Shown: positions 8,524 to 16,704, counted from the first letter of the stretch. The stretch is 64,000 bases of DNA from Candidatus Planktophila limnetica (GCF_002288365.1 NZ_CP016782.1:1054001-1118000), one strand, 5' to 3'. The notes: generated by a model from the letters alone, not told the origin. Numbers and translations are program-made.

Positions 8524-8990
8524 GAGCCAAGTTTATTCAAATCTTCACCAGTGACGCGAAAAACTGTCCATTCATCCATGGCAACTGCGCCTTGAGATTT
8601 ATAAAACTCAATAGAAGGAGTATTCCAATCCAATACCCACCATTGGAATCGCCCGTATCCACGCTCAACACATATTTTCGCTAAGTGCTTTAGGAGTGCA
8701 AGACCATAACCTCGCCCACGATATTCAGGTTCGATGTATAGATCTTCGAGGTAAATTCCGTGAGTACCTTGCCATGTTGAATAATTTAAAAACCACAAAG
8801 CTGTTCCAATTATGCGATTATCAACTTCAACAACATGGGCGAATACATGCGGATTTGGATTAAAGAGTGCAGTAGTTAATTGTGATTCTGTGGCCACAAC
8901 TTCATCGGGTGCTTTTTCATATAGTGCTAAATCCTTTATTAGACGCAAAATATCTGCGACGTCGCCTGGCTGTGCTTCTCGAATACTCAT
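8520..8990 (-). CDS. GNAT N-acetyltransferase
   Basis: A roughly 156 aa acetyltransferase resembling spermidine/diamine acetyltransferases. IYLEDLYIEPEYRGRGYGLA contains the acetyl-CoA loop RGRGYG, and the C-terminal WNTPSIEFYKSQGA is the usual NxxxxxFYxxxGA motif. A longer reading frame starts at 9041, but that would run 49 bp into the FUSC gene. ATG 8990, two bases after the FUSC stop and beginning MSIREAQPGDV, matches the family N-terminus, so I use it. Substrate unknown. Confidence 0.87.
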   Translation of the reverse strand: MSIREAQPGDVADILRLIKDLALYEKAPDEVVATESQLTTALFNPNPHVFAHVVEVDNRIIGTALWFLNYSTWQGTHGIYLEDLYIEPEYRGRGYGLALLKHLAKICVERGYGRFQWWVLDWNTPSIEFYKSQGAVAMDEWTVFRVTGEDLNKLGS

Positions 8991-8992
8991 GG

Positions 8993-10186
8993 CTATCTCT
9001 GCAAGAACTTTCGGATTGCAAACCAGATCCGTTTTGGCCATTTTGTTGCAAGTGTGACAGGAGAAACTTGCATAACTTTTGTTTGTGCAGGCTCATCAGG
9101 TGTGGTCACATCACTTAAGGCCGGTGAACTCTCATCAAGTGAATCAGCAATGCGCTCAATATTGGAGACCAGCGAAATATTTCTTACAAACTCTTCTTGA
9201 TCAATTCGATCAGTTTCGGCAATTAATTCTTCCGCCAGTGTCGCTGCCGCCAATCGTAAATCTTCGGCAATATTGAGTGCTCTCTGTCCTGCGCTATGTG
9301 TTTCGATTGATTCAGCCTTTGATGTAATGGCATAACTTGTTGCAGATAATGCGTTTCCTATTTGACGGTTAGCAAATTGTGTAACGCCTCCTGCAACGGC
9401 TGAATCAAAGAGCGTGCGAGCAATTGTTCGAACCTGCACCACTGTGTGCTCCATCGCAACTCCGCGCAGATAAAGTGCGTCAGCTTGGTCTGCTTCGGCA
9501 AGGGGTGACCAACGTGCATATTTCTTTGCTTCAAGTGATTGCGATCGAACATTTGGAATATCTTCAATCAAAACCCGAGCACGTGATAACCATTTACCCG
9601 CTTCGGCTTGTGAATATCCACTGGCAACTCCTTCTGCCATCACACCGAGTAACTCTGCAGATTTCTTACCCAGTCGTGAGATTTGCTCAATAGTTCGACC
9701 CGCTGGTGTGCTTGCAAGAGAAAAATAAGAAAAGACAATGGCAACGGCTGCGCCAATAAATGTTGAAAACAAGCGAGTTTCTGCTGTGCTGCTATTAATT
9801 CCCGGGCCAATGACAATCAGTGCTGTAACTGGAACGTTTATTGATGCAACTTCTCCTAAGTGCAATGCACGTGCGACGACTGAACAGAGCAATACAGTTG
9901 TTGCAACAGCGATGAAGCCAAAGTCAAAGTAATAAACAGTAAGCAGTGCTATTCCACCACCTATGGCAGTACCTAGGATTTGTCCCAGTCCTTCGCGGAT
10001 GGACTTAAACATAGAAATCCGGACACTCAAGCTGCAGACAATTGCGGCGACTAATCCACCGCCATCAAAGGCTAGTTCTCCTACAAACCATGCCGAACCT
10101 GCTGCAAGGCTAACAACAACAATTTGTCTTACCCAGATTATGCGGTTGGTAAAGAGCGCGACGATACGAGAAAAAAAGCGCTTCAT
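8993..10186 (-). CDS. FUSC / aromatic acid exporter-like membrane protein
   Basis: A 397 aa protein with a membrane N-terminal half (several hydrophobic segments between residues 15 and 160, including GGGLVAAIVCSLSVRISMF and QILGTAIGGGIALLTVYYF) and a soluble helical C-terminal half. This is the arrangement of FUSC and aromatic acid exporter proteins, which extrude aromatic carboxylates in other bacteria. The substrate here is unknown. It is the first gene of an operon with a GNAT and a MOSC protein, which suggests a small detoxification unit. The start has a TAGACT box at -12 to -7 and no Shine-Dalgarno. Confidence 0.78.
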   Translation of the reverse strand: MKRFFSRIVALFTNRIIWVRQIVVVSLAAGSAWFVGELAFDGGGLVAAIVCSLSVRISMFKSIREGLGQILGTAIGGGIALLTVYYFDFGFIAVATTVLLCSVVARALHLGEVASINVPVTALIVIGPGINSSTAETRLFSTFIGAAVAIVFSYFSLASTPAGRTIEQISRLGKKSAELLGVMAEGVASGYSQAEAGKWLSRARVLIEDIPNVRSQSLEAKKYARWSPLAEADQADALYLRGVAMEHTVVQVRTIARTLFDSAVAGGVTQFANRQIGNALSATSYAITSKAESIETHSAGQRALNIAEDLRLAAATLAEELIAETDRIDQEEFVRNISLVSNIERIADSLDESSPALSDVTTPDEPAQTKVMQVSPVTLATKWPKRIWFAIRKFLQR

Positions 10187-10192
10187 GTGGCA

Positions 10193-10198
10193 AGTCTA
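10193..10198 (-). promoter_or_regulatory. Leaderless-type -10 box TAGACT (FUSC operon)
   Basis: TAGACT at -12 to -7 relative to ATG 10186 on the minus strand; predicts a transcript starting at the initiation codon. Confidence 0.6.
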
Positions 10199-10213
10199 TT
10201 GCGTCAGAATTTA

Positions 10214-10618
10214 TTACGAGAGAAGCTCAGATAAGAGTTGCTCAACTCGTTTCTTAATGTCATCACGAATAACGCGCACAGATTCAATTCCTTGGCCCGC
10301 TGGGTCATCTAGTACCCAATCTTCATACCGTTTGCCTGGATAGAAGGGGCACGCATCTCCGCATCCCATAGTGATTACGGCATCAGATTCTTGTACCGCC
10401 TCTGGTGTTAAGACTTTAGGTACATTATTGGAAATATCAATTCCAACTTCTTGCATAGCTTGTACAGCGATTGGATTTATTGAATCTTTTGGAGCAGATC
10501 CGGCGGATAAAACTTCTACCCGGCCTGCGCCAAGTGAGTTCATAAAACCGGCTGCCATTTGTGAACGCCCCGCATTGTGGACACACACGAAGAGAACGGT
10601 TGGTTTAGGCGAAGACAT
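10214..10618 (-). CDS. arsC: Arsenate reductase, low-MW phosphatase fold
   Basis: A 134 aa protein with the P-loop CVHNAGRSQ (Cys12 to Arg18) of the low molecular weight tyrosine phosphatase fold. TMGCGDACPFYPGKRYEDWVLDDPAG contains the second redox cysteine pair and the DDPAG aspartate loop typical of arsenate reductases that use thioredoxin or mycothiol. It reduces As(V) to As(III) in the cytosol. It overlaps the upstream aquaporin gene by 14 bp, which supports a coupled reduce-and-release pathway. Confidence 0.92.
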   Translation of the reverse strand: MSSPKPTVLFVCVHNAGRSQMAAGFMNSLGAGRVEVLSAGSAPKDSINPIAVQAMQEVGIDISNNVPKVLTPEAVQESDAVITMGCGDACPFYPGKRYEDWVLDDPAGQGIESVRVIRDDIKKRVEQLLSELLS

Positions 10619-11276
10619 CTTCTTCCTTCTTTTGTGCAGTCAATAGAGATGCGATTAAGACCCCTAGTACAGCACCGATGCATTGCGCCAAGATGAACAG
10701 CGGCACAGATTTCAGTGAAATCCCAGAAAAAGACTCACTTAATGTTCGCGCAAGAGTGATTGCTGGGTTTGCGAAAGATGTTGAGGATGTAAATATGTAA
10801 GCAGCACCTATCCAGGCAGGTACGACGACGGCAGCCATTGATCCACGCTTTTGATGCTGAAGAAGCAGAATAATCATAAGTAACCCGGCTGTCGCAACTA
10901 CTTCTGCGAGAAAGAGATAGTTTCCACTTCGAGTGTATGTGGATTGCTCAATAGCCTTCTTGTTAAACATCAGGTTTGCGAGCACTGCTCCACTGGCTGT
11001 TCCTAGTACCTGCGCGAGAACATAGAAACCAGCTTCTTTTATTGAAATGCGCTTATAAAAGAGTTCGGCCGCTGTAACGAGCGGATTGAAATGCGCACCA
11101 CTAATTGGTGAAAAAAGAGTGATAATTATGAACAACATAAACACTGTCGTAATTGTGTTTACAAAAAGTTGAATGGCAATATCTTGAGTCAAAATTGTGA
11201 CCATAATGCCTGAGCCGACAACGCTGGCTGCCAGCAATAGTGAACCTAAAAACTCAGCAGATAACTTCTTTACCAT
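10605..11276 (-). CDS. MIP family channel (aquaglyceroporin-like), likely arsenite exit
   Basis: A 223 aa six-helix channel protein. The two half-helix motifs are NPL (Asn64-Pro65-Leu66 in SGAHFNPLVTA) and NPA (170-172 in SFANPAITLAR), with the selectivity arginine at 177. The first motif is a variant of canonical NPA. In Sinorhizobium meliloti an aquaglyceroporin, AqpS, lets arsenite made by ArsC leave the cell, and the adjacent arsC here suggests the same role. No ArsB, Acr3 or ArsR is visible in the window, so this may be the main arsenite exit route. Confidence 0.87.
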   Translation of the reverse strand: MVKKLSAEFLGSLLLAASVVGSGIMVTILTQDIAIQLFVNTITTVFMLFIIITLFSPISGAHFNPLVTAAELFYKRISIKEAGFYVLAQVLGTASGAVLANLMFNKKAIEQSTYTRSGNYLFLAEVVATAGLLMIILLLQHQKRGSMAAVVVPAWIGAAYIFTSSTSFANPAITLARTLSESFSGISLKSVPLFILAQCIGAVLGVLIASLLTAQKKEEDVFA

Positions 11277-11280
11277 TTAT

Positions 11281-11757
11281 TTATCCTTCGCTAGCGGCCT
11301 TGAGTTGGACCAATGTTTTGGCAACTGCTCTCTGTGTAAAAGGATAAGCCTTGCGAAGAGATAACCATGCTTTAGCGATAAGTGGCGCGCGGGAAGCATC
11401 AAAGGATTCTGTTACTTGCGTACTTTGAGGCCCGATGTTCACTAATTCGTAACGCCAAATCCACCTACCAACATGGCGCCAAGCGATTAATGAATTTTCT
11501 TGATATTCAGTTACGGTGTTGAGAATTCGATAATTGACGCCCAAATGCATTTTCATTCCAAATTTTGATCCAAGGACTAATTTATGTGGACCGCTGATAT
11601 TTTCTTGAATAGTGTTTGATCCATCGATTTCTTTGTGTCGCTGTGGATTTGAGAGGATTGCAAAAATCTTCTCTGCAGGAGCATTAATGACGATTCTCGC
11701 TGATTTAATCTGTCCGTTGCCAGTTTCTAGAATTTCAGAGCGTGTATTTTTGTCCAT
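11281..11757 (-). CDS. SRPBCC / polyketide cyclase-like protein
   Basis: A 158 aa protein of the START/Bet v1-like (SRPBCC) fold. It opens with a strand and helix pattern KSARIVINAPAEKIFAILSNPQRHKEID, typical of this superfamily's ligand cavity, and ends with a long helix. There are no catalytic residues that define a reaction. Its start is directly after the stop of the upstream membrane protein (no intergenic base), and it precedes the channel gene by 4 bp, so it belongs to the arsenic operon by position only. Role unknown: lipid or small-molecule binding. Confidence 0.75.
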   Translation of the reverse strand: MDKNTRSEILETGNGQIKSARIVINAPAEKIFAILSNPQRHKEIDGSNTIQENISGPHKLVLGSKFGMKMHLGVNYRILNTVTEYQENSLIAWRHVGRWIWRYELVNIGPQSTQVTESFDASRAPLIAKAWLSLRKAYPFTQRAVAKTLVQLKAASEG

Positions 11758-12147
11758 TTATTTTCTCAAAAATGTTGTTAGGTACCCCAAACTAAACAAG
11801 AAACCGACGGCAGCATAGGCAATTGTGAACCATCCGTATTCAGCAGGAATCAATAGTGTGAGCGCTCCCAAAGCTGCGGCAGAAATAACCATTACGCGAG
11901 CAGAAAAAACAACACTTGTTTCACTTCCAAAGCGAGCTACTGAGAGCATATTTCCGGTTAATGCAATCAATGTAATTGCGATCATTCGCATTGACCATTG
12001 CAGTGAATCAGTGCTTTCTAAATTAAGTAATTCTAAAAATGTTTTAGGATCTACAAGTAAAAACAATGCACTAAGCCCAAAAACTGTAGCGCCAAACTTT
12101 AGAATTGTTCGAAGGCGCTTAATTGCAAGGGCTGAAGTAAAAGACAT
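11758..12147 (-). CDS. Small four-helix membrane protein, unknown
   Basis: A 129 aa protein with four hydrophobic segments (about 15-33, 50-67, 80-97, 104-122). I do not recognise a family. It is the first gene of the operon that continues with the SRPBCC protein, the channel and ArsC, and its start carries a leaderless-type TAGGCT box. Position suggests a link with arsenic stress or membrane maintenance, but there is no direct evidence. Confidence 0.65.
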   Translation of the reverse strand: MSFTSALAIKRLRTILKFGATVFGLSALFLLVDPKTFLELLNLESTDSLQWSMRMIAITLIALTGNMLSVARFGSETSVVFSARVMVISAAALGALTLLIPAEYGWFTIAYAAVGFLFSLGYLTTFLRK

Positions 12148-12153
12148 GGGTAG

Positions 12154-12159
12154 AGCCTA
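12154..12159 (-). promoter_or_regulatory. Leaderless-type -10 box TAGGCT (arsenic operon)
   Basis: TAGGCT at -12 to -7 relative to ATG 12147. The same hexamer at the same spacing is used by the cobalamin adenosyltransferase gene at 36711. Confidence 0.6.
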
Positions 12160-12210
12160 AACCCAGGTAAATCTAGATTCCAGTACTTGGCTAGCGATAT
12201 TTTGGGGCGA

Positions 12211-13041
12211 TTATGGTTGGAGCACGCCTGTGGCTAATAAGACCAGAACTGCACTGCCAAAGGCCACTCGATAGATGATAAATGGTGCGAAGCTCTTAGT
12301 TGTTACAAATTTAAGCAACCATGCAATCACCAAGTAACCAACAGCAAATGCAATAACAGTTGCTACTAATGTTTCTGACAGTGAGTAAACAGCAACTTGG
12401 TTCTCTGAAAGAGCACTCTGTAGTTGGTAAAAACCACTGCCAAAGACAGCCGGTAGTGCCAAAAGGAATGAATAACGAAGTGCGGCTTCACGTGAATATC
12501 CAAGATAGCGCCCCATTGCAATGGTTGCACCTGAACGTGAAACACCTGGAATAAGAGCTAACGATTGAGCCAATCCGTAAAGAATTCCGTGCTTCACATT
12601 GAGTTCAGAAAGTTCTTTAGTTTTCCCACCAAATCGATCTGCGGCACCTAGTACTAGGCCGAAAACAACCATCATCGTTGCAATGATCCATAATGATCGC
12701 AATTCAGTTGTGATCAAATCTTGAGCGAGATAACCAATAACGACAATTGGAACCGATCCCACAATTATGAGCCAGCCCATTTTGGAATCTTGATTACGGG
12801 CGTTCTTATTGCTCAAACTTGCAAACCACGCAGAAATAATCCGGGCGATATCTTTTCTAAAGTAGATAAGCACAGCTAACTCTGTTCCTATCTGAGTAAT
12901 TGCCGTAAACATTGCACCAGGATCAATAGCATTTGGAAAAACTTCGCCCGCAAGGCGCAAGTGCGCACTGGATGAAATAGGAATGAATTCGGTGAGGCCT
13001 TGGATGATGCCAAGAATTATTGCTTCAAGCACTGCATCCAC
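12211..13041 (-). CDS. uppP: Undecaprenyl-diphosphatase
   Basis: A 276 aa polytopic membrane enzyme that recycles undecaprenyl diphosphate to the monophosphate carrier for peptidoglycan. The BacA/UppP signatures are present: GLTEFIPISSSAHL (residues 15-28) and LIPGVSRSGATIAMG (about 160-175). Start is GTG 13041, with a GAGGTGAG stretch directly upstream. Normal length. It confers low-level bacitracin resistance in other bacteria when overexpressed. Confidence 0.95.
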   Translation of the reverse strand: MDAVLEAIILGIIQGLTEFIPISSSAHLRLAGEVFPNAIDPGAMFTAITQIGTELAVLIYFRKDIARIISAWFASLSNKNARNQDSKMGWLIIVGSVPIVVIGYLAQDLITTELRSLWIIATMMVVFGLVLGAADRFGGKTKELSELNVKHGILYGLAQSLALIPGVSRSGATIAMGRYLGYSREAALRYSFLLALPAVFGSGFYQLQSALSENQVAVYSLSETLVATVIAFAVGYLVIAWLLKFVTTKSFAPFIIYRVAFGSAVLVLLATGVLQP

Positions 13042-13082
13042 CTCACCTCAAAAATATTTAGGTTTAAATAATAGCGATGGAG

Positions 13083-13295
13083 TTAGTTCCTGAAGGTGAT
13101 TTTCTTACCGTGCATCACAACTTTTAATCTAGCAATTGCACTTTTGCCCATACCGTGAAGATTTGTAAGGTCCTCTAGTGAAATCTTGCGAAGGTCTGAG
13201 ACTTTATAGAGCTTGGCATCAATGAGTGCCTTGCGCGCCGGCGCTGCCAAGCCAATAGCGCGCCATTCTTCATCTATTTCTTCGTAATTGCTCAT
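13083..13295 (-). CDS. Small helix-hairpin-helix protein
   Basis: A 70 aa basic protein. ISLEDLTNLHGMGKSAIARLKVVM is a helix-hairpin-helix with the GMGKSA hairpin, like that of the RNA polymerase alpha C-terminal domain; the N-terminal half LAAPARKALIDAKLYKVSDL looks like a first half-repeat. Probably nucleic-acid binding. GGAG lies about eight bases before ATG 13295. It is 41 bp upstream of uppP on the same strand, with no obvious functional link. Confidence 0.7.
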   Translation of the reverse strand: MSNYEEIDEEWRAIGLAAPARKALIDAKLYKVSDLRKISLEDLTNLHGMGKSAIARLKVVMHGKKITFRN

Positions 13296-13354
13296 GTGAC
13301 TTCTCCAAGGACTACTGGGAATATTTCAATACTAGCCTTAATCATTTATAAAAG

Positions 13355-13360
13355 TAAGAT
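13355..13360 (+). promoter_or_regulatory. Leaderless-type -10 box TAAGAT (AlkD-like gene)
   Basis: TAAGAT at -12 to -7 relative to ATG 13367. It selects ATG 13367 over the in-frame TTG six bases upstream. Confidence 0.6.
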
Positions 13361-13366
13361 TTGAGT

Positions 13367-14092
13367 ATGAGCGCAAGCCAAGTTCTACAAGAGATTAAAT
13401 CGCTCGCAAACACAGGTAGGGCATTTGATCTTCAACGCTTCTTTCAGACTGCCCCTGGTCAATATGGCGAAGGCGATATTTTTCTTGGTTTAGTTGTTCC
13501 AGAAGTGCGGATGATTGCCAAAAAATACAAAGATCTTTCACTTAAAGAGATTGAAATTCTCACAAGTTCTAAGTTCCACGAAGCACGACTTTGTGGCCTC
13601 ATCATTTTGACTCTTCAGTACAAAACGCTCAAAGAGCGAAACGAAAAGAAGAAGATTTTTGATGCCTATATGAAATCGTTGCAAGCGGGTCATGTAAACA
13701 ATTGGGATCTTGTAGATGTGACTGCACCCATCATTGGTGAGTACCTGATTGATTCAGATGATCCATACATTTTGCTCTATAAATTAGCTGGAAGCAGATC
13801 GCTCTGGCAACGCAGAGTTTCTATGGTTTTTACATTCGCCTTTATTCGTTCAGGTGACATCGAACCAACCTTTGTAATGGCAGAGAAATTACTCGGTGAC
13901 AAACATGATTTGATCCACAAGGCAGTTGGCTGGGCTTTGCGAGAAGCTGGCAAGCTCAATGGGATTGCTCTTCGAAAATTCCTAACAGCGCATTCACACG
14001 AGATGCCACGAACAATGTTGCGTTACTCCATAGAGAAGTTTTCTGAGCGTGAACGAAAGAAGTGGTTGCTAGAAAGCAAAATGGTTAAGTAA
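13367..14092 (+). CDS. DNA alkylation repair protein, AlkD-like HEAT-repeat glycosylase
   Basis: A 241 aa all-helical protein of the AlkC/AlkD superfamily, which excises positively charged alkylated bases. Family features include FFQTAPGQYGEGDIFLGLVVPEVR at the N-terminus, NNWDLVDVTAPIIGEYL, and SRSLWQRRVSMVFTFAFIRSGD near residue 150, followed by DLIHKAVGWALREAGK, the strongest family signature. It is a single-gene unit by spacing. Probable cytosolic DNA repair enzyme. Confidence 0.9.
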   Translation: MSASQVLQEIKSLANTGRAFDLQRFFQTAPGQYGEGDIFLGLVVPEVRMIAKKYKDLSLKEIEILTSSKFHEARLCGLIILTLQYKTLKERNEKKKIFDAYMKSLQAGHVNNWDLVDVTAPIIGEYLIDSDDPYILLYKLAGSRSLWQRRVSMVFTFAFIRSGDIEPTFVMAEKLLGDKHDLIHKAVGWALREAGKLNGIALRKFLTAHSHEMPRTMLRYSIEKFSERERKKWLLESKMVK

Positions 14093-14101
14093 ATCCTGAT
14101 G

Positions 14102-14107
14102 TAAAGT
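14102..14107 (+). promoter_or_regulatory. Candidate -10 box TAAAGT (moaD)
   Basis: TAAAGT at -13 to -8 relative to GTG 14115, one base further than the exact leaderless spacing seen elsewhere. No Shine-Dalgarno sequence is visible. Confidence 0.4.
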
Positions 14108-14114
14108 TCTGAAC

Positions 14115-14354
14115 GTGGCGATAGTTAACTTTTATGCAGCGGCGCGAGCAGCCAGTGGAGTTTCAGAGTCACAAATTGACGGTTCCACACTCGGAGAAGT
14201 AATTGCATCCGCATCTGCCCAGCATCCACAACTTGTTGCGATATTGCCTGGGTGTTCATTTTTAGTAAATGGTGCAGCAGAATCAAATAACGATCTGAAA
14301 GTTGGCGCAGGCGATGTCATAGACATCTTGCCTAGATTTGCTGGTGGGGCTTAA
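14115..14354 (+). CDS. moaD: MoaD/ThiS-like sulfur carrier, with an extra C-terminal Ala
   Basis: A 79 aa ubiquitin-fold protein, the small subunit of molybdopterin synthase by context. It has the expected FYAAARAASG start, FLVNGAAES in the middle and DVIDILPRFAGG at the end. Functional MoaD ends in Gly-Gly, which becomes the thiocarboxylate; here the frame reads Gly-Gly-Ala-stop. Either the Ala is removed by a protease, or the protein has another use. Start is GTG 14115. Its stop overlaps the convergent moaA stop through a shared TTAA, and the rest of the pathway is on the opposite strand. Confidence 0.87.
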   Translation: MAIVNFYAAARAASGVSESQIDGSTLGEVIASASAQHPQLVAILPGCSFLVNGAAESNNDLKVGAGDVIDILPRFAGGA

Positions 14355-15349
14355 CCGCCGATTGCAGACATCGGACGAGATGGCTGAATAAAGCTTGGAT
14401 CGTTAATTCCGTGGCCAGGTAATTTATCTTTCACTGTTACATGGAATTTAGAAATCAGTGCTTCAATCTTTTCTTCCTCACTTAAGTCAGAGCGAAGAAT
14501 GCCACGCAAGTCTGTCTCTTTCATTGAGAATAAACATGAACGCAGTTGACCATCAGATGTCAGGCGAATGCGATCGCATGCTCCACAAAATGGGCGACTA
14601 ACGCTTCCGATAATGCCAACAGTTGCTGGACCGCCATCGATTAAGAACTCCTCTGCAGGCGATGAACCACGGTAATCAACTGGTGAAAGTTTGTACTTGC
14701 TGCTGAGTTGTTCAAATATTTCATCGGCTGTTATGAGTTCGGCGCGATTCCAAATGCCGCCGGCATCTAATGGCATCTGTTCGATGAAGCGAAGATTTAA
14801 ATCTTCGGCCAGCGCCCAATCTAATAAACTCGTGACTTCTCCATCGTTTATGCCGCGAAGTAACACTGCATTAATTTTTACCGGCAATAAGCCCGCATCT
14901 TTAGCCGCTTGTATCCCTGCAAAAACATCGTCTAGTCGATCTCGGTAAGTCATCTTCTTAAATACTTCGCGATCTAGAGTATCCAAGCTGATGTTAATGC
15001 GACGAAGTCCCGCATCAAATAATGGTGTGGCTAACTTTGCCAAGGCAAGTCCATTTGTTGTCATAGACAAAATTGGTGGGTTTTCAATGGCTGAAATACG
15101 AGAAACGATTTCAACAATATCTGGGCGTAAAAGTGGTTCTCCGCCAGTTAGGCGAATTTCATCGATACCTTGTGAAACGCCAACTTTGATAATTGAAATC
15201 AACTCATCAGTTGTTAGAAGTTCATCCGATGGCAACCAAGCAGCAAAATCATGTGGCATACAATATGTACAGCGAAGGTTGCATCGATCAGTTAAAGAAA
15301 CTCGTAGGTCTCGGTGACCTCGCCCGTATGTGTCAACCAGCTGTGTCAT
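14351..15349 (-). CDS. moaA: GTP 3',8-cyclase (radical SAM)
   Basis: First enzyme of molybdenum cofactor synthesis, with MoaC making cyclic pyranopterin phosphate from GTP. The N-terminal iron-sulfur motif is CNLRCTYC; the second cluster is held by CGACDRIRLTSDGQLRSC near residue 265. The chain ends in Gly-Gly (MSAIGG), which MoaA needs for activity. The frame extends to 15364, but ATG 15349 overlaps the moaE stop as ATGA and begins MTQLVDTYGR, so I use it. Last gene of the moaC-moaB-moaE-moaA operon. Confidence 0.95.
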   Translation of the reverse strand: MTQLVDTYGRGHRDLRVSLTDRCNLRCTYCMPHDFAAWLPSDELLTTDELISIIKVGVSQGIDEIRLTGGEPLLRPDIVEIVSRISAIENPPILSMTTNGLALAKLATPLFDAGLRRINISLDTLDREVFKKMTYRDRLDDVFAGIQAAKDAGLLPVKINAVLLRGINDGEVTSLLDWALAEDLNLRFIEQMPLDAGGIWNRAELITADEIFEQLSSKYKLSPVDYRGSSPAEEFLIDGGPATVGIIGSVSRPFCGACDRIRLTSDGQLRSCLFSMKETDLRGILRSDLSEEEKIEALISKFHVTVKDKLPGHGINDPSFIQPSRPMSAIGG

Positions 15350-15759
15350 GCGCTGTTCACCCATTCGTTAGTGCCATCAGCGAAAACTTGATACTTCCAT
15401 ATTGGAAGTTCTTCTTTTACGGTGGAAACAATCTCTTCACACGCTGCAAATGCCGGACCACGATGTACTGCAGTTACAACAACAGCGAATGCAGTCTCGC
15501 CCATCGCAATTTCGCCATATCTATGTGCAACGGCTACCGCTATAACATCATGTTTGGCCGCAATTCGATATGTTATCTCTTCGATAACACCCTGAGCACT
15601 TGGATGCACCTCATAAGTCAAAGATTTAACGCTCTTATCAGCATCGTTATCTCTCACATCGCCAGAAAAGCTTGCTACTGCTCCTGCTTGATTTGTTTTG
15701 AGAGATTCCGCTAAAGAATCTACTGAAATTTTCTCTTTAGTTACTAGGGCTGTGATCAT
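15346..15759 (-). CDS. moaE: Molybdopterin synthase large subunit
   Basis: About 137 aa. It joins MoaD to add two sulfurs to precursor Z. GAVASFSGDVRDND, LTYEVHPSA and VAHRYGEIAMGETAFAVVVTAVHR are the family motifs, and CEEIVSTVKEELPIWKYQVFADG carries the catalytic lysines of MoaE (KEELPIWK). I start at ATG 15759 (MITALVTKEK); it overlaps the end of moaB by 23 bp. A frame extension to 15801 exists but would overlap moaB by 65 bp. Confidence 0.94.
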   Translation of the reverse strand: MITALVTKEKISVDSLAESLKTNQAGAVASFSGDVRDNDADKSVKSLTYEVHPSAQGVIEEITYRIAAKHDVIAVAVAHRYGEIAMGETAFAVVVTAVHRGPAFAACEEIVSTVKEELPIWKYQVFADGTNEWVNSA

Positions 15760-16222
15760 GTCCGGCCAATTGATCGTGGATGTGAGATGCAAGTCTTTCA
15801 ATAATAACTAAGCCATCTTTTGCGGCCCCTGGCGATCCAGGTAAATTAATAATTAAGGTCTTATTTGTTACACCTGCGGCGCCGCGAGATAAATCTGTTG
15901 TTGGCACTTTGTCCCGCGAATATGCACGCAGTGCTTCCAGAATTCCTGGCATCTTTTTTTCGATCAGCGGCTCAGTTGCTTCCGGTGTCACATCTAGCGG
16001 TGAAATCCCAGTGCCACCAGTAGTAACAACTAAATCAAGACCATCTTTGATTGCGGACTTAATTGCTGATGCAATTTTTTCGATGTCATCTGGTAGTACT
16101 TCAACGGCATCGATTTGATAACCCAGAGCCTTCAAACCTTGAAGCAGAATCTGACCTGAAGTATCTTCATACACGCCATTAAATGCTCGATTACTCGCCG
16201 TGATTACTGCAGCACGTTTCAT
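15737..16222 (-). CDS. moaB: MogA/MoaB-type molybdopterin adenylyltransferase
   Basis: A 161 aa protein that adenylates molybdopterin before metal insertion. VVTTGGTGISPLDVTPEA is the MoCF-binding signature and GAAGVTNKTLIINLPGSPGAAKDGL the second conserved block. It overlaps moaC by 4 bp (ATGA). Actinobacterial annotation uses moaB or mog for this gene; the two cannot be separated here. Confidence 0.93.
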   Translation of the reverse strand: MKRAAVITASNRAFNGVYEDTSGQILLQGLKALGYQIDAVEVLPDDIEKIASAIKSAIKDGLDLVVTTGGTGISPLDVTPEATEPLIEKKMPGILEALRAYSRDKVPTTDLSRGAAGVTNKTLIINLPGSPGAAKDGLVIIERLASHIHDQLAGHDHSPSN

Positions 16223-16692
16223 GTGCGCTTCCAGTGGCCGTTTCTTCCGCCATCTTTTTCATCGACTTGAATATGTTCAATCGTGGCCCCTGGGTCCAAC
16301 GCCTTTGTCATATCGATAATTGTGAGTGCGGCAATTGAGACTGCAGTGAGTGCTTCCATCTCCACGCCAGTGCGATCAGATATTTTCACAGTTGAATAGA
16401 TTTTTACTCCATCATCGGCAATTTCTAAATCCACATTCACACTCGAAATAGAAATTGGATGACATAAAGGTATAAGTTCTGCCGTTTTCTTAGCTCCCAT
16501 AATTCCCGCTATTCGGGCTGTGGCCAAAACATCACCTTTCGGCGCTTTGCCTTCTGCAATCAAGGACAACACAGATTTACTTAACAAAACTTTTCCAGAT
16601 GCGCTGGCACTGCGTTGGGTAATATCGCGATCTGATACATCAACCATGTGGGCATTGCCCTCATCATTGATATGGCTTAGCTTCTCGCTCAT
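16219..16692 (-). CDS. moaC: Cyclic pyranopterin monophosphate synthase
   Basis: A 157 aa enzyme that acts after MoaA. It has SHINDEGNAHMVDVSDRDITQR at the N-terminus, LIPLCHPISISSV (active-site LCHP) and GVEMEALTAVSIAALTIIDMTKA. First gene of the moa operon; its ATG has a TAAGAT box at -12 to -7 and no Shine-Dalgarno. Confidence 0.96.
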   Translation of the reverse strand: MSEKLSHINDEGNAHMVDVSDRDITQRSASASGKVLLSKSVLSLIAEGKAPKGDVLATARIAGIMGAKKTAELIPLCHPISISSVNVDLEIADDGVKIYSTVKISDRTGVEMEALTAVSIAALTIIDMTKALDPGATIEHIQVDEKDGGRNGHWKRT

Positions 16693-16698
16693 CCGTGA

Positions 16699-16704
16699 AT
16701 CTTA
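16699..16704 (-). promoter_or_regulatory. Leaderless-type -10 box TAAGAT (moaC operon)
   Basis: TAAGAT at -12 to -7 relative to ATG 16692. It is identical in sequence and spacing to the AlkD-like gene promoter at 13355. Confidence 0.6.
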
